Made by a program: the position numbers and the translations under genes. A DNA stretch of 42,816 nt from JAKPCT01 sp029553165 (GTDB lineage: Bacteria > Bacillota > UBA4882 > UBA8346), in the NCBI GenBank assembly GCA_035359995.1, contig DAORZT010000020.1, positions 1 through 42,816 on the forward strand. The letters are read 5' to 3'. The notes under the pieces are model-generated. The model saw nothing but the letters and a program-made list of their open reading frames with translations. It was not told the origin of the DNA and did no database searches. Positions 1 to 8,021 of this stretch are shown here, piece after piece (the first letter of the stretch is position 1; each line of letters begins with the position of its first letter).

Positions 1-48
1 CTTTATTCAACGTCAGGATTTTCTAACCCCAACAATTGACAAAGAGCC

Positions 49-101
49 AAAAAAATAAAAAAGCTGTTGCTTCTATTTTATAAGTAGTTTCGCAACAGCT
101 T
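49..101 (-). terminator. Intrinsic terminator after purD
   Basis: Read on the minus strand, the arms AAGCTGTTGC (92-101) and GCAACAGCTT (61-70) form a 10-bp stem, with an inner short stem (CTACTT / AAATAG type) in the loop. A T-rich run, interrupted by one A, follows at 49-60. This ends the purB-to-purD operon. Closely related hairpins end the hydrogenase operon and the ytxC-like gene. Confidence 0.9.
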
Positions 102-120
102 AGAATATTAGTTATCGTAA

Positions 121-1401
121 TTATTTTTCCATTAACGCCTGATAACGCTGTAACTCTCGTTTGGCAATATCTTTGCGATAATAGACGCCGTCAAATTTAA
201 CCTGTGGCAGGTCTTGATAGACATTATCAATCGCTTCAGCAACATTCTGACCGACATTTACAATGTTTAGTACCCGTCCGCCTGCGGTTAATAAGACACC
301 ATCTTTAACTTTGGTCCCTGCATGAAATACCAACGAATTGTTGAGCTTATCCAAACCGGTAATCACTTTCCCAGTCTCATAGCGACCAGGATAGCCGCCT
401 GAAGCGGCGACAACACAAACAGCGGTTTTTCCGGTTTGCCACTTGATCTTATCGGGTTGTAAATTACCATTAACCGCATCCAGGAAGATTTGCGCCAAGT
501 CTGATTCCAATAATGGCAAGACTACCTGGGTTTCGGGGTCGCCAAAGCGGACATTATACTCAATGACTTTGGGTCCATTTTTAGTCAGCATCAGTCCTAA
601 AAATAAGGTCCCGACAAATGGAGTGCCTTCGGCTTGCATCGCTTTGATCGTGGGAGTTAAGATTCTCTCGTTTATCTGAATCAGAATCTCTTCAGTAACG
701 GCTGAAGTGGGCGCATAAGTCCCCATTCCGCCGGTATTGGGACCGGTATCATTATCTCCGATCCGCTTATGATCCTGGGCCGGTAACATTGGTACCGCCT
801 TTACACCGTCACAAAACGCCAATAATGAAGCCTCTTCACCTTCTAAAAACTCTTCAACTACGACTTTTACTCCAGCATCGCCAAAAACACGTTCTGTCAT
901 GATCTCGTCGACTGCCTTAAAAGCAGTGTCCAAATCAAAGGCAACGACTACACCTTTCCCGGCTGCCAAACCGTCAGCTTTAACTACAATTGGCGCGCCC
1001 ATTGCTTTAATATAGTCTTTCGCGGCATTAGCATCGGAAAAAGTTTCATAAGCTGCCGACGGGATCTGGTATTTCTTCATAAAGTCTTTGGCAAATACTT
1101 TACTTGACTCCAAGCGTGCTGCCGCCTGCGTCGGTCCGTAAACCTTAAGACCTTTACTTTGAAAGAGATCGACCGTTCCCTGTGCCAAATAAACTTCCGG
1201 TCCAACAACGGTTAAGTCAATCCCCTCATTCAATGCAAATTGAGCTAATTCTTCAATGTTATTGAAAGCAATATTCTCACAGATCGAAGCAGTTCCGCCA
1301 TTACCTGGTGCACAGTATATTTTGGAAACCATTGTACTTTGCTTCAATTTCCAGGCAATTGCATGTTCCCGCCCGCCATTTCCAATAATTAAGACTTTCA
1401 C
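121..1401 (-). CDS. purD: Phosphoribosylamine-glycine ligase (GAR synthetase)
   Basis: PurD joins glycine to phosphoribosylamine using ATP, the second step of purine synthesis, in the cytosol. The N-terminus reads KVLIIGNGGREHA. ATP-grasp motifs are visible: VVKADGLAAGKGVVVA, GPNTGGMGTYAP and NVRFGDPETQ. At about 426 residues the length is normal for the family. The reading frame extends upstream to a TTG at 1416, but GGAGG at 1410-1414 lies 8 nt before the GTG at 1399-1401, so I place the start at that GTG. It is the last gene of the purine operon, 17 bp after the purC stop, and is followed at once by a strong terminator. Confidence 0.95.
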   Translation of the reverse strand: MKVLIIGNGGREHAIAWKLKQSTMVSKIYCAPGNGGTASICENIAFNNIEELAQFALNEGIDLTVVGPEVYLAQGTVDLFQSKGLKVYGPTQAAARLESSKVFAKDFMKKYQIPSAAYETFSDANAAKDYIKAMGAPIVVKADGLAAGKGVVVAFDLDTAFKAVDEIMTERVFGDAGVKVVVEEFLEGEEASLLAFCDGVKAVPMLPAQDHKRIGDNDTGPNTGGMGTYAPTSAVTEEILIQINERILTPTIKAMQAEGTPFVGTLFLGLMLTKNGPKVIEYNVRFGDPETQVVLPLLESDLAQIFLDAVNGNLQPDKIKWQTGKTAVCVVAASGGYPGRYETGKVITGLDKLNNSLVFHAGTKVKDGVLLTAGGRVLNIVNVGQNVAEAIDNVYQDLPQVKFDGVYYRKDIAKRELQRYQALMEK

Positions 1402-1418
1402 CGTCAATTCCTCCAAAA

Positions 1419-2309
1419 TTAGATTTCTAAAGGTTTTCCTACAATTCGCTCATAGGCTTCCAAATATTTTTGCAGGGTATTCTTAATGACATCTTCAGGA
1501 AGCGTTGGAGCCGGAGGTTGTTTGTTCCAATCCAGTTTTTCAAGATAATCACGAACATATTGCTTATCAAAACTAGGCTGCGGTTTACCTGGTTGATACT
1601 GAGCCAAAGGCCAAAACCTCGAGGAATCGGGCGTAAAGATCTCATCAACCACGGTCAGTTCGCCATCGATATGGGCAAATTCAAACTTAGTATCCGCTAT
1701 GATAATCCCTCGAGCTTCTGCTATCTGAGCTGCAGCTTTATAAAGACTTAATGACTTATCCCTTAATTGTTCCGCTAATTCACGACCGGTTATTGCAGCC
1801 ATCTCCGCAAAAGTTATTGGCCGATCGTGACCAACACTCTCTTTGGTTGTAGGAGTGAAGATCGGCTCCGGGAGTTTGCTGCCATCAACCAAACCGGATG
1901 GGAGTTTTATTCCACATACAGTACCGGCCTGTTGGTATTCTTTTAAGCCGCCACCGGTTAAATACCCCCTGACAACACATTCAATCGGGACCACTTGGCC
2001 TTTCTTTACCAGCATTGAACGGCCGCGTAATATCTCCCGCTCTTCACCGGTTAATCCGGGAACTTCGTCTATATTGGCGGTAACTAAATGATTCGGCATA
2101 ATTGCTTTGGTCTGTTCAAACCAATAAACTGAAAGGGCTGTCAATACTTTGCCCTTGTTCGGAATCGGTTGGTCAAAGACCACGTCAAACGCAGAGATCC
2201 GGTCCGTTGCCACAATTAACAGATAATGATTTAAGTCATAAACATCACGTACCTTACCTCGGGCGATCAACGGGAAAGTCTTCACTTTGGTTTCATTCAC
2301 TGCTCTCAT
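1419..2309 (-). CDS. purC: SAICAR synthetase
   Basis: PurC condenses CAIR with aspartate using ATP. The motifs GKVRDVYDL, TDRISAFDVVF, VECVVRGYLTGGG and FTPTTK identify the family. At 296 residues it belongs to the longer subtype (like yeast Ade1), which carries an extra C-terminal segment; here that includes PDSSRFWPLAQYQPG. The classical Bacillus and E. coli enzymes are about 240 residues. The ATG at 2307-2309 follows GAGGAG at good spacing. It sits 17 bp downstream of purN and 17 bp upstream of purD, so the three genes are co-transcribed. Confidence 0.95.
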   Translation of the reverse strand: MRAVNETKVKTFPLIARGKVRDVYDLNHYLLIVATDRISAFDVVFDQPIPNKGKVLTALSVYWFEQTKAIMPNHLVTANIDEVPGLTGEEREILRGRSMLVKKGQVVPIECVVRGYLTGGGLKEYQQAGTVCGIKLPSGLVDGSKLPEPIFTPTTKESVGHDRPITFAEMAAITGRELAEQLRDKSLSLYKAAAQIAEARGIIIADTKFEFAHIDGELTVVDEIFTPDSSRFWPLAQYQPGKPQPSFDKQYVRDYLEKLDWNKQPPAPTLPEDVIKNTLQKYLEAYERIVGKPLEI

Positions 2310-2326
2310 CTTAACTCCTCATTCAT

Positions 2327-2947
2327 CTATTTTTTAGCAATTACCCGCAATCCATCAATAACCACTTGGTCTTCAAGCAATAAGCGGATTGCTTCAGGGT
2401 AGATCTGATGCTCAACCTTTAAAACTTTAGCGGCAATTGACTCCGGTGTGTCATCATCAGCAACACCAACGATCCCCTGGGTAATAATTGGACCAACATC
2501 AGTCTCCGGAGTCACAATATGGACCGTTGCTCCAGTATATTTCGTCCCCGAGGCAATAACCGCTTCATGGACATGATGGCCATACATCCCTTTACCGCCA
2601 AAAGCAGGTAATAATGCAGGATGGATGTTTAAAATCCGATTGGGATAAGCATCGATTACAACCCGGTCTAAAATCCTTAAAAAACCTGCTAAACAGACCA
2701 AATCAACTTGGTAACGTTTTAAACATTCCAAAATCGCCTGCGAAAATTCAACTACACTGTTAAAACTCTTATGATCAATAACCACAGTCGGGATCCCATT
2801 CTGTTCCGCCCGTTCCAAGGCATAAACCCCGGCTTTATTACTGATGACAACTCCAATCTCCGCCTGAAGCCTATCTTCCTTGATCGCATCAATGATCGCC
2901 TGTAAATTAGAGCCGCCCCCAGATACCAATACCCCAATTCTCTTCAC
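2327..2947 (-). CDS. purN: Phosphoribosylglycinamide formyltransferase (10-formyl-THF dependent)
   Basis: PurN transfers the formyl group of 10-formyl-tetrahydrofolate to GAR. The N-terminal phosphate-binding loop reads GVLVSGGGSNLQ. Counting from the chosen start, the catalytic Asn, His and Asp fall at N107, H109 (NIHPALLPAFGG) and D150 (ETDVGPIITQ), matching the E. coli triad. I chose GTG at 2945-2947 over the TTG one codon upstream, because the product then starts MKRIGVLVSG and AAGGGG lies 8 nt ahead. Unlike the tight spacing elsewhere in the operon, about 840 bp of repeats separate it from purM. Confidence 0.93.
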   Translation of the reverse strand: MKRIGVLVSGGGSNLQAIIDAIKEDRLQAEIGVVISNKAGVYALERAEQNGIPTVVIDHKSFNSVVEFSQAILECLKRYQVDLVCLAGFLRILDRVVIDAYPNRILNIHPALLPAFGGKGMYGHHVHEAVIASGTKYTGATVHIVTPETDVGPIITQGIVGVADDDTPESIAAKVLKVEHQIYPEAIRLLLEDQVVIDGLRVIAKK

Positions 2948-3025
2948 CAAAAAAACCCCTTAAATGGATATTCTTTATTAACAATAAAAAATAGATGAAA
3001 TGGATGAGCTTTCAGTTATAATAAG

Positions 3026-3611
3026 ACATCATCAACCAATTAACCTTCTTCAGTCACTTGGTCAGTACCCAAAAGCCGACGCCGGGTAGATCCTTGCTGA
3101 AATGGATAAACTTAAAATAATTTAAAATCCATAACAAACATTAACAATCAACTAATCTGCTTCAATCACTTGGTAGGTACCCCAAACCGGCGCCGGGTAG
3201 ATTCTTGCTGAAATTGGTGAACTAATAAAATAAGACATCATCAACTAACCGATCTTCTTCAGTCACTTGGTCAGTACCCAAAAGCCGGCACCCAACCCTA
3301 ACGCGCCGGGTAGATCCTTGCTGAAATTGGTGAACTAATAAAATAAAACATCATCAACTAACCGATCTTCTTCAGTCACTTGGTCAGTACCCAAAAGCCG
3401 GCNNNNNNNNNNNNNNNNNNNNNNNNNNNNNNNNNNNNNNNNNNNNNNNNNNNNNNNNNNNNNNNNNNNNNNNNNNNNNNNNNNNNNNNNNNNNNNNNNN
3501 NNACATCATCAACTAACCGATCTTCTTCAGTCACTTGGTCAGTACCCAAAAGCCGGCGCCCAGCCCTAATGCGCCGGGTAGATCCTTGCTGAAATGGATG
3601 AACTTTCAGTT
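3026..3611 (-). repeat. Tandem imperfect repeats able to form long hairpins
   Basis: At least five related units of about 80-113 bp are present, starting near 3026, 3144, 3235, 3348 and 3503. Most begin acatcatcaacta and contain CAGTCACTTGGTCAGTACCC, a GC-rich core (gccggcgcc...ggcgccggg), then GGGTAGATCCTTGCTGAAAT. Units 3 and 4 are nearly identical and start 113 bp apart. Unit 2 is the most diverged, and units 1 and 2 lack part of the core. On the minus strand each unit can fold: TTTCAGCAAGGATCTACCC pairs imperfectly with GGGTACTGACC...CTGAAG, around CCGGCGC...GTGCCGG. The assembly gap lies inside the array, so the true copy number is unknown. Strand is assigned by the direction of pur transcription. 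Confidence 0.85.
3403..3502. other. Assembly gap (100 N) inside the tandem repeats
   Basis: Exactly 100 Ns replace sequence between repeat units 4 and 5. The placement is what an assembler does when tandem repeats cannot be resolved, so the real length is unknown. Confidence 0.98.
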
Positions 3612-3753
3612 TAACTAACGTATCGTCAAAAGCTGTTCAATGCAAGGAACGCCCGAGCGAGAAACGGAACCGTACTCGTGTACGGTGAGTATCGGAGCGA
3701 CCAAGTGACGCAGCAGTGGGCAGCTTTTCACGACACATCATCCATTTCAGCAA
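3586..3753 (-). repeat. Inverted-repeat element with perfect central stem-loop
   Basis: The outermost arms are a perfect 16-bp inverted repeat, TTGCTGAAATGGATGA (3586-3601) and its complement at 3738-3753. Inside lies a second pair, CAAAAGCTG (3627-3635) and CAGCTTTT (3721-3728). At the centre ccgtac-tcgt-gtacgg (3670-3685) forms a perfect 6-bp stem with a 4-nt loop. The flanks gcccgagcgagaaacgga and gagtatcggagcgacc extend the stem imperfectly. This looks like a non-coding repeat or MITE-like element, or a structured RNA. It shares GACCAAGTGA (3699-3708), in inverted orientation, with the neighbouring tandem repeats. Confidence 0.75.
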
Positions 3754-3786
3754 ATATTATTATTCAAAATCTTCTTACAACAAACT

Positions 3787-4803
3787 TTACTTCACCACTA
3801 CTACTCGTTCGCCTTTGACTACTTTACCGATCTTATATACTTCCGGCACCTGCTTCCTAACCTCCGCCTCCATCTCTGCGGCACAGACAATCACCATTCC
3901 AATCCCCATATTAAATACACGATACGCCTGCTCATCAGGGACATTACCCGCCTCTTGGAGGAACTTAAAGATCGGCAGCACCGGCCAACTCCCCTTCTCA
4001 ATCTCTACCCCACAACCTTCAGGTAAGATTCGAGGAATATTATCATAAAAACCGCCACCGGTAATATGCGCTAACCCCTTCAACGCTTTCCTGGTGATCA
4101 AAGGATATAACTCATTAAAATAGGAACGATGCGACGCTAACAGCGTTTCACCGATTGACTCTTCCAACTCTGGGATCGTATCCGTCGGTTTCAACCCAGC
4201 CTTTTCAAAACAGATCTTCCGGGCTAAAGAATAACCATTAGTATGTAATCCCGTTGACGCCAGTCCTAAAACCACATCCCCCAGAGCAATGTTTGCACCG
4301 GTAATCAACAGTTCCCGGTCAACAACTCCAACGATAGTTCCGACCAAATCAAACTCACCAGGAGCATAAATACCAGGCATCTCGGCAGTCTCACCACCGA
4401 TCAAGACACAACCGTTTTCACGACAACCCCTGGCTAAGCCGCTCACCACAGCTTCCGCATTACTCGGCTCCAGCGAACCGGTACCAATGTAATCCAGGAA
4501 GAACAATGGTTTAGCACCTTGGACCAGAATATCATTGACACAATGATTGACCAAATCATAACCAACAGTATTGTACTTCTCCAACGCGAAGGCAACTTTT
4601 AATTTCGTCCCAACGCCGTCAGTGCTCGACACCAAGATCGGTTCCTGATAGTCATTCTTTGGGAAGGCAAACAAACCGCCAAAACTCCCCAAATCACCCA
4701 AAACGTGATTGTTGTATGTGCCACGTACTAACCCTTTTATCCGTCGAACTGTCTCATTTCCGGCATCAATATTCACACCGGCTTCTTTATACAAATCAGT
4801 CAT
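3787..4803 (-). CDS. purM: AIR synthetase (phosphoribosylformylglycinamidine cyclo-ligase)
   Basis: PurM closes the imidazole ring, converting FGAM to AIR with ATP. The motifs SSTDGVGTKLKVAFAL, GGETAEMPGIY and HITGGGFYDNIPR are characteristic. The frame is open further upstream into the end of purF, but those residues are not family-like. The ATG at 4801-4803 has GGAGG just ahead and gives the expected start MTDLYKEAGVNIDAGNE, for 338 residues. It begins 1 bp after the purF stop, so translation of the two is probably coupled. The next gene, purN, is separated by the repeat region. Confidence 0.95.
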   Translation of the reverse strand: MTDLYKEAGVNIDAGNETVRRIKGLVRGTYNNHVLGDLGSFGGLFAFPKNDYQEPILVSSTDGVGTKLKVAFALEKYNTVGYDLVNHCVNDILVQGAKPLFFLDYIGTGSLEPSNAEAVVSGLARGCRENGCVLIGGETAEMPGIYAPGEFDLVGTIVGVVDRELLITGANIALGDVVLGLASTGLHTNGYSLARKICFEKAGLKPTDTIPELEESIGETLLASHRSYFNELYPLITRKALKGLAHITGGGFYDNIPRILPEGCGVEIEKGSWPVLPIFKFLQEAGNVPDEQAYRVFNMGIGMVIVCAAEMEAEVRKQVPEVYKIGKVVKGERVVVVK

Positions 4804-4804
4804 C

Positions 4805-6247
4805 TTATCTATCCTCCAACAAGTACTTATCGTTCGAACCCCGTTCCGGAATCTGAATCGGATATTCACCATTAAAACAAGCAACACAAAGTTCTTTTTT
4901 GGGATAAACTGCCCGCATCAAACCTTCTAATGTTAAAAATGTCAGTGAATCAGCGCCAATAAAGTTTCTAATCTCCTCAATTGAATGAGCTGACGCAATT
5001 AACTCTTTACGGACCGAGGTGTCAATCCCGTAATAACAAGGATGAGTGATCGGAGGCGCACTGATGCACATATGAACTTCCCTGGCACCTGCTTCACGCA
5101 ATAACTTAATAATCTTACCACTGGTTGTTCCACGGACAATAGTATCATCAATGATTACAACCCGTTTTCCTTTTAAAACCGCCTCTACCGGGTTCAGCTT
5201 GATCCGCACTCCCAGATCACGCATCTTCTGATTGGGCTGAATAAAGGTCCGTCCCACATAAGTGTTTTTAATCAAACCAATATCATAAGGAATTCCCGAC
5301 TGCTCCGCAAAACCAATTGCCGTCGACAAACCGGTATTCGGTACCGGAATTACCACATCCGCCTCACCCACGAACTGCTTCGCCAACTCCCGGCCCATTG
5401 CTTTTCGCGACTCATGGACATTTAAGCCGTCAATATTACTGTCGGGTCTAGCAAAATAAATATATTCAAAGACACATAATGCATGTGATTTGGCAGCAGT
5501 TAACTGGTAAGTCCTGATTCCGTCCTCATTAATCACAACCATTTCACCGGGTTGAATATCACGAATATACCGCGCTCCAATCGTTGAGAAAACACAGCTT
5601 TCCGAAGTTATAATGTAAGCGCCGGCAAGTTTTCCCAAACACATTGGCCGGATCCCATGAGGATCACGTAACCCAATCAAAGTATCTTTGGTCATGATTA
5701 CCAATGAAAACGATCCTTGCAAAGCTTCGGCTGTCTTTAAAATGGCATCTTCCAACGAATCTTTACTATGGCGGGCGATCATATTCATAATAACTTCGGT
5801 ATCAGTTGTGGACTGAAAAACCGAACCTTCACTCTCTAACTGATTACGAAGTTCTTCGGTATTTACTAAATTCCCATTGTGAGCAACTGCCAAAATCCCC
5901 TTGGAACAGCGCGCCACTAATGGCTGGGCGTTTGAAATAAAACTGGAGCCGGTAGTCGAATACCGAACATGGCCGATTCCAATTCTCCCTTTTAAACTCT
6001 CTAAAATATCCTTATTAAAGACATTGGCAACCAACCCCATGTCTTTATGAGTATTAATATGCCGGCCATCAGAGACAACGATTCCCGCGCTTTCCTGACC
6101 ACGGTGCTGAAGGGCATAAAGTCCAAGGTAGGTTAATCCGGCAGCATTAAAATCCTCATCATTACTATAAACTCCGAAAACTCCACAAGCCTCTTCCTGC
6201 TTGTCCTCGAGAAAAAAATCATTATCCTGATATTCTTCCGTCATCAT
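4805..6247 (-). CDS. purF: Amidophosphoribosyltransferase, Fe-S, propeptide-bearing type
   Basis: PurF is the committed step of purine synthesis: PRPP plus glutamine gives phosphoribosylamine. A propeptide of about 20 residues (MMTEEYQDNDFFLEDKQEEA) precedes C21 of CGVFGVYS, the N-terminal nucleophile of the glutaminase domain. The PRPP-binding loop is VVIIDDTIVRGTTSGK. Cysteines in CVFEYIYFARPDS, THPCYYGID and the C-terminal CVACF match the four [4Fe-4S] ligands of the Bacillus subtilis enzyme, so this is the cluster-containing type. AAGGAG lies before the first of two adjacent ATGs. It sits between purB and purM. Confidence 0.96.
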   Translation of the reverse strand: MMTEEYQDNDFFLEDKQEEACGVFGVYSNDEDFNAAGLTYLGLYALQHRGQESAGIVVSDGRHINTHKDMGLVANVFNKDILESLKGRIGIGHVRYSTTGSSFISNAQPLVARCSKGILAVAHNGNLVNTEELRNQLESEGSVFQSTTDTEVIMNMIARHSKDSLEDAILKTAEALQGSFSLVIMTKDTLIGLRDPHGIRPMCLGKLAGAYIITSESCVFSTIGARYIRDIQPGEMVVINEDGIRTYQLTAAKSHALCVFEYIYFARPDSNIDGLNVHESRKAMGRELAKQFVGEADVVIPVPNTGLSTAIGFAEQSGIPYDIGLIKNTYVGRTFIQPNQKMRDLGVRIKLNPVEAVLKGKRVVIIDDTIVRGTTSGKIIKLLREAGAREVHMCISAPPITHPCYYGIDTSVRKELIASAHSIEEIRNFIGADSLTFLTLEGLMRAVYPKKELCVACFNGEYPIQIPERGSNDKYLLEDR

Positions 6248-6282
6248 TGACTTCTCCTTAATTAAAAATACTTAACCACTTT

Positions 6283-7674
6283 TTATAATAAAAGCCGTTT
6301 TTCCCACATATCACAAAGTTTTTCCGTCTTCTCCGCAGCCCAGCCGCAATATTTTTCAGGATTTTCTAAGATTTCACGCTGTTTTGGAGTTAATTGATTC
6401 CAATAGGAGAACAGTTCAGCTTTGCTTACCAAGAGCTCTCTTAAACTTTTACCGGTTTGTTGGGATTCTAATGTCAATAACCGCACTGCTTCATGAGCAT
6501 CAGGATGTCCCAATGATGCCAGCAGGATATAAATTGGTTCAGCAATAACCATCTCTTTAGTGGATTCAAAGTTTTTCTTCATCCGGTCATAATCGACAAC
6601 CAACTTTTTCATAACCCGGTGAATCCGGTCAACTGCCGCTACAAACCCGACAACAATTTCCGGGACAAACCGTCCTGAAGCCGAGTTGGTCAAATCCCGT
6701 TGATGCTCGGAGATCTGATCCGCGTAAAGAGTAATCATCCGTGGCATAAACTCCTTCCACATACTCTTAACATGCTCAAAATTCCAGGGATTACGCTTAT
6801 GAGGCATTGTTGAAGAACCAACTTGAGTTGCTTCAAAAACCTCGCCAACTTCGCCAATCTCAGTGCGTTGCAGATGACGAATATCATCAGCCAGGTTGGC
6901 AATAACACCAAATGCCGAGATTATCGCATGAATATAGTCAGTAAGGTATTCGGGTTCAACAATCTGATTCGAATAAACCGCCGGTTGCAAGCCTAATTCC
7001 CACAGTACTTCAGCTTCGAACTCCATTGGATCATCGAAGAAAAGATTACTTGCATTATAAGCACCTACCGCTCCGGCAATTTTCCCACGCAAATTGTTAC
7101 CGGTCTGTTTAATCAGCTCGATCCGTGAACCAAAGCGACTTACATATTCAGCCATCGCAAAACCGAAGGTAATCGGTACTGCATGTTGGCCATGAGTTCT
7201 TCCAACTTGGATTGTCCCTTTTTCACGTCTGGCAATTTCGATCAATAATGATAACAACTCCAGACATTTAGGAACTACGACCTGTTCGGTAGCTTCCTTG
7301 AAACGCATTGCCGTTGCCGAATCCATAATATCCACTGATGTTGTCGTAAAATGGACGTAAGGCTTAGCAGCATCGCTGACCCGTCTTTGAATACAGTTTA
7401 CCAAAGCACGAATATTATGTTTAGTGATCTCCTCTTCCAGATAAACTTCATCCGGTTGGATTTCTTCACAAGCTTTTTCGATCTCATCTGCAATCGCTTG
7501 ACTGCAAATCCCACGCTTTGCCAATACTCTGGCTAACGCCGCCTCAACTTTCAATTCATAACGTACATAAGCATTTTCAGAGAAAAACTCCGCCAATTGA
7601 TTGAAGAGTGATTGATTTGATGCATAATAACGATGATCTAAAGGACTTAAACTTAAAAAGATATCTCGTTCCAC
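6283..7674 (-). CDS. purB: Adenylosuccinate lyase
   Basis: PurB cleaves SAICAR to AICAR and adenylosuccinate to AMP, releasing fumarate. The superfamily signature GSSTMPHKRNP is intact, as are TTSVDIMDS and GRTHGQHAVPITFG. The length of 463 residues is close to that of the longer bacterial enzymes. The start is GTG at 7672-7674 with an AGGGGGG ribosome-binding site 8 nt ahead. It is the first gene of the purine operon and follows the PRPP riboswitch leader directly, so it is probably the gene most directly exposed to that switch. Confidence 0.95.
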   Translation of the reverse strand: MERDIFLSLSPLDHRYYASNQSLFNQLAEFFSENAYVRYELKVEAALARVLAKRGICSQAIADEIEKACEEIQPDEVYLEEEITKHNIRALVNCIQRRVSDAAKPYVHFTTTSVDIMDSATAMRFKEATEQVVVPKCLELLSLLIEIARREKGTIQVGRTHGQHAVPITFGFAMAEYVSRFGSRIELIKQTGNNLRGKIAGAVGAYNASNLFFDDPMEFEAEVLWELGLQPAVYSNQIVEPEYLTDYIHAIISAFGVIANLADDIRHLQRTEIGEVGEVFEATQVGSSTMPHKRNPWNFEHVKSMWKEFMPRMITLYADQISEHQRDLTNSASGRFVPEIVVGFVAAVDRIHRVMKKLVVDYDRMKKNFESTKEMVIAEPIYILLASLGHPDAHEAVRLLTLESQQTGKSLRELLVSKAELFSYWNQLTPKQREILENPEKYCGWAAEKTEKLCDMWEKRLLL

Positions 7675-7689
7675 TCAATGAACCCCCCT

Positions 7690-7733
7690 AAAAAATAAAT
7701 CAGACGGATAGGTATTGTTTAGAAACCTATCCG
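7690..7733 (-). terminator. Riboswitch-controlled terminator before purB
   Basis: On the minus strand CGGATAGGT (7725-7733) and ACCTATCCG (7705-7713) form a perfect 9-bp stem, followed by TCTGATTTATTTTTT. The 5' arm starts inside the 3' edge of the PRPP aptamer (CCCGGGCGGATAGG). Aptamer folding and terminator formation could therefore compete, the usual layout of a transcriptional switch. Confidence 0.8.
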
Positions 7734-7880
7734 CCCGGGTTTTTATCCCTCTACGGTGTAACACTTTAAACAGTGCCTGCGCCACTCGGTCCAGACCTTG
7801 CATCAACAAAGTCAATTTTATGGACAATTAAAATAACTTTGTTAATTGCAGCGGAACCCTAGACGCACTTCCTAGTTAAT
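7725..7880 (-). ncRNA. PRPP riboswitch (ykkC class, subtype 2b)
   Basis: The minus strand carries the ykkC-class landmarks in order: GGAAGTGCGTCTAGGGTTCCG (7855-7875), a variable arm, GGTCTGGACCGAG (about 7785-7797), an arm with GTGTTACACCG, and GAGGGATAAAAACCCGGG (about 7735-7752). The guanidine-I, ppGpp and PRPP riboswitches share this scaffold. The class is inferred from position: it directly precedes purB-purF, and PRPP switches are known to turn on purine genes when PRPP is high. I see no tandem guanine aptamer upstream. The outer boundaries are approximate. Confidence 0.85.
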
Positions 7881-7898
7881 CATTATTTAAATTTCTCA

Positions 7899-7953
7899 AT
7901 AAAAAAGCTGTGAACCTTTGATATTATTATTTAAGTTATCTCATTATCACAGC
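7899..7953 (-). terminator. Terminator-like hairpin after purE
   Basis: GCTGTGA (7947-7953) and TCACAGC (7907-7913) form a 7-bp stem with a long AT-rich loop, followed by TTTTTTATT. It probably ends the pyr-purE transcript. Its loop is unusually long (33 nt), and it lies downstream of a good promoter match at 7985-8014, so it may also be in the purB leader. Confidence 0.65.
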
Positions 7954-7984
7954 ATTTTATTATTATTTTTATAACTACATCATA

Positions 7985-8014
7985 ATTCTAACAAAAAGTG
8001 CAGGTTTTTGTCAA
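7985..8014 (-). promoter_or_regulatory. Candidate promoter of the purine operon
   Basis: TTGACA (8009-8014), an 18-bp spacer and TAGAAT (7985-7990) match a vegetative sigma promoter. It lies just after the purE stop and would start an RNA near 7978 that includes the whole PRPP riboswitch leader. Confidence 0.65.
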
Positions 8015-8021
8015 TATTTCG

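Larger units (their letters stand above)
2948..3786. other. Non-coding stretch inside the purine operon (purM-purN)
   Basis: This stretch of about 840 bp interrupts an otherwise compact operon and holds no credible gene. It contains tandem imperfect repeats at 3026-3611, a 100-N gap at 3403-3502, and a separate inverted-repeat element at 3586-3753; each is described in its own entry. The short open frames that cross it run through repeats or Ns. I see no obvious promoter or terminator before purN. Confidence 0.85.

Noticed and set aside
3380..3592. Open frame crossing the tandem repeats and Ns
   Set aside because: It exists only because Ns are read through; it has no ribosome-binding site and consists of repeat sequence.
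3026..3611. CRISPR array
   Set aside because: Units are 80-113 bp, imperfect, and directly adjoining without unique 30-40 bp spacers; no cas genes are present.
7881..7980. Guanine (xpt-type) riboswitch in tandem with the PRPP aptamer
   Set aside because: No TATA...CTAC-type conserved core or suitable three-way junction is visible in this stretch.
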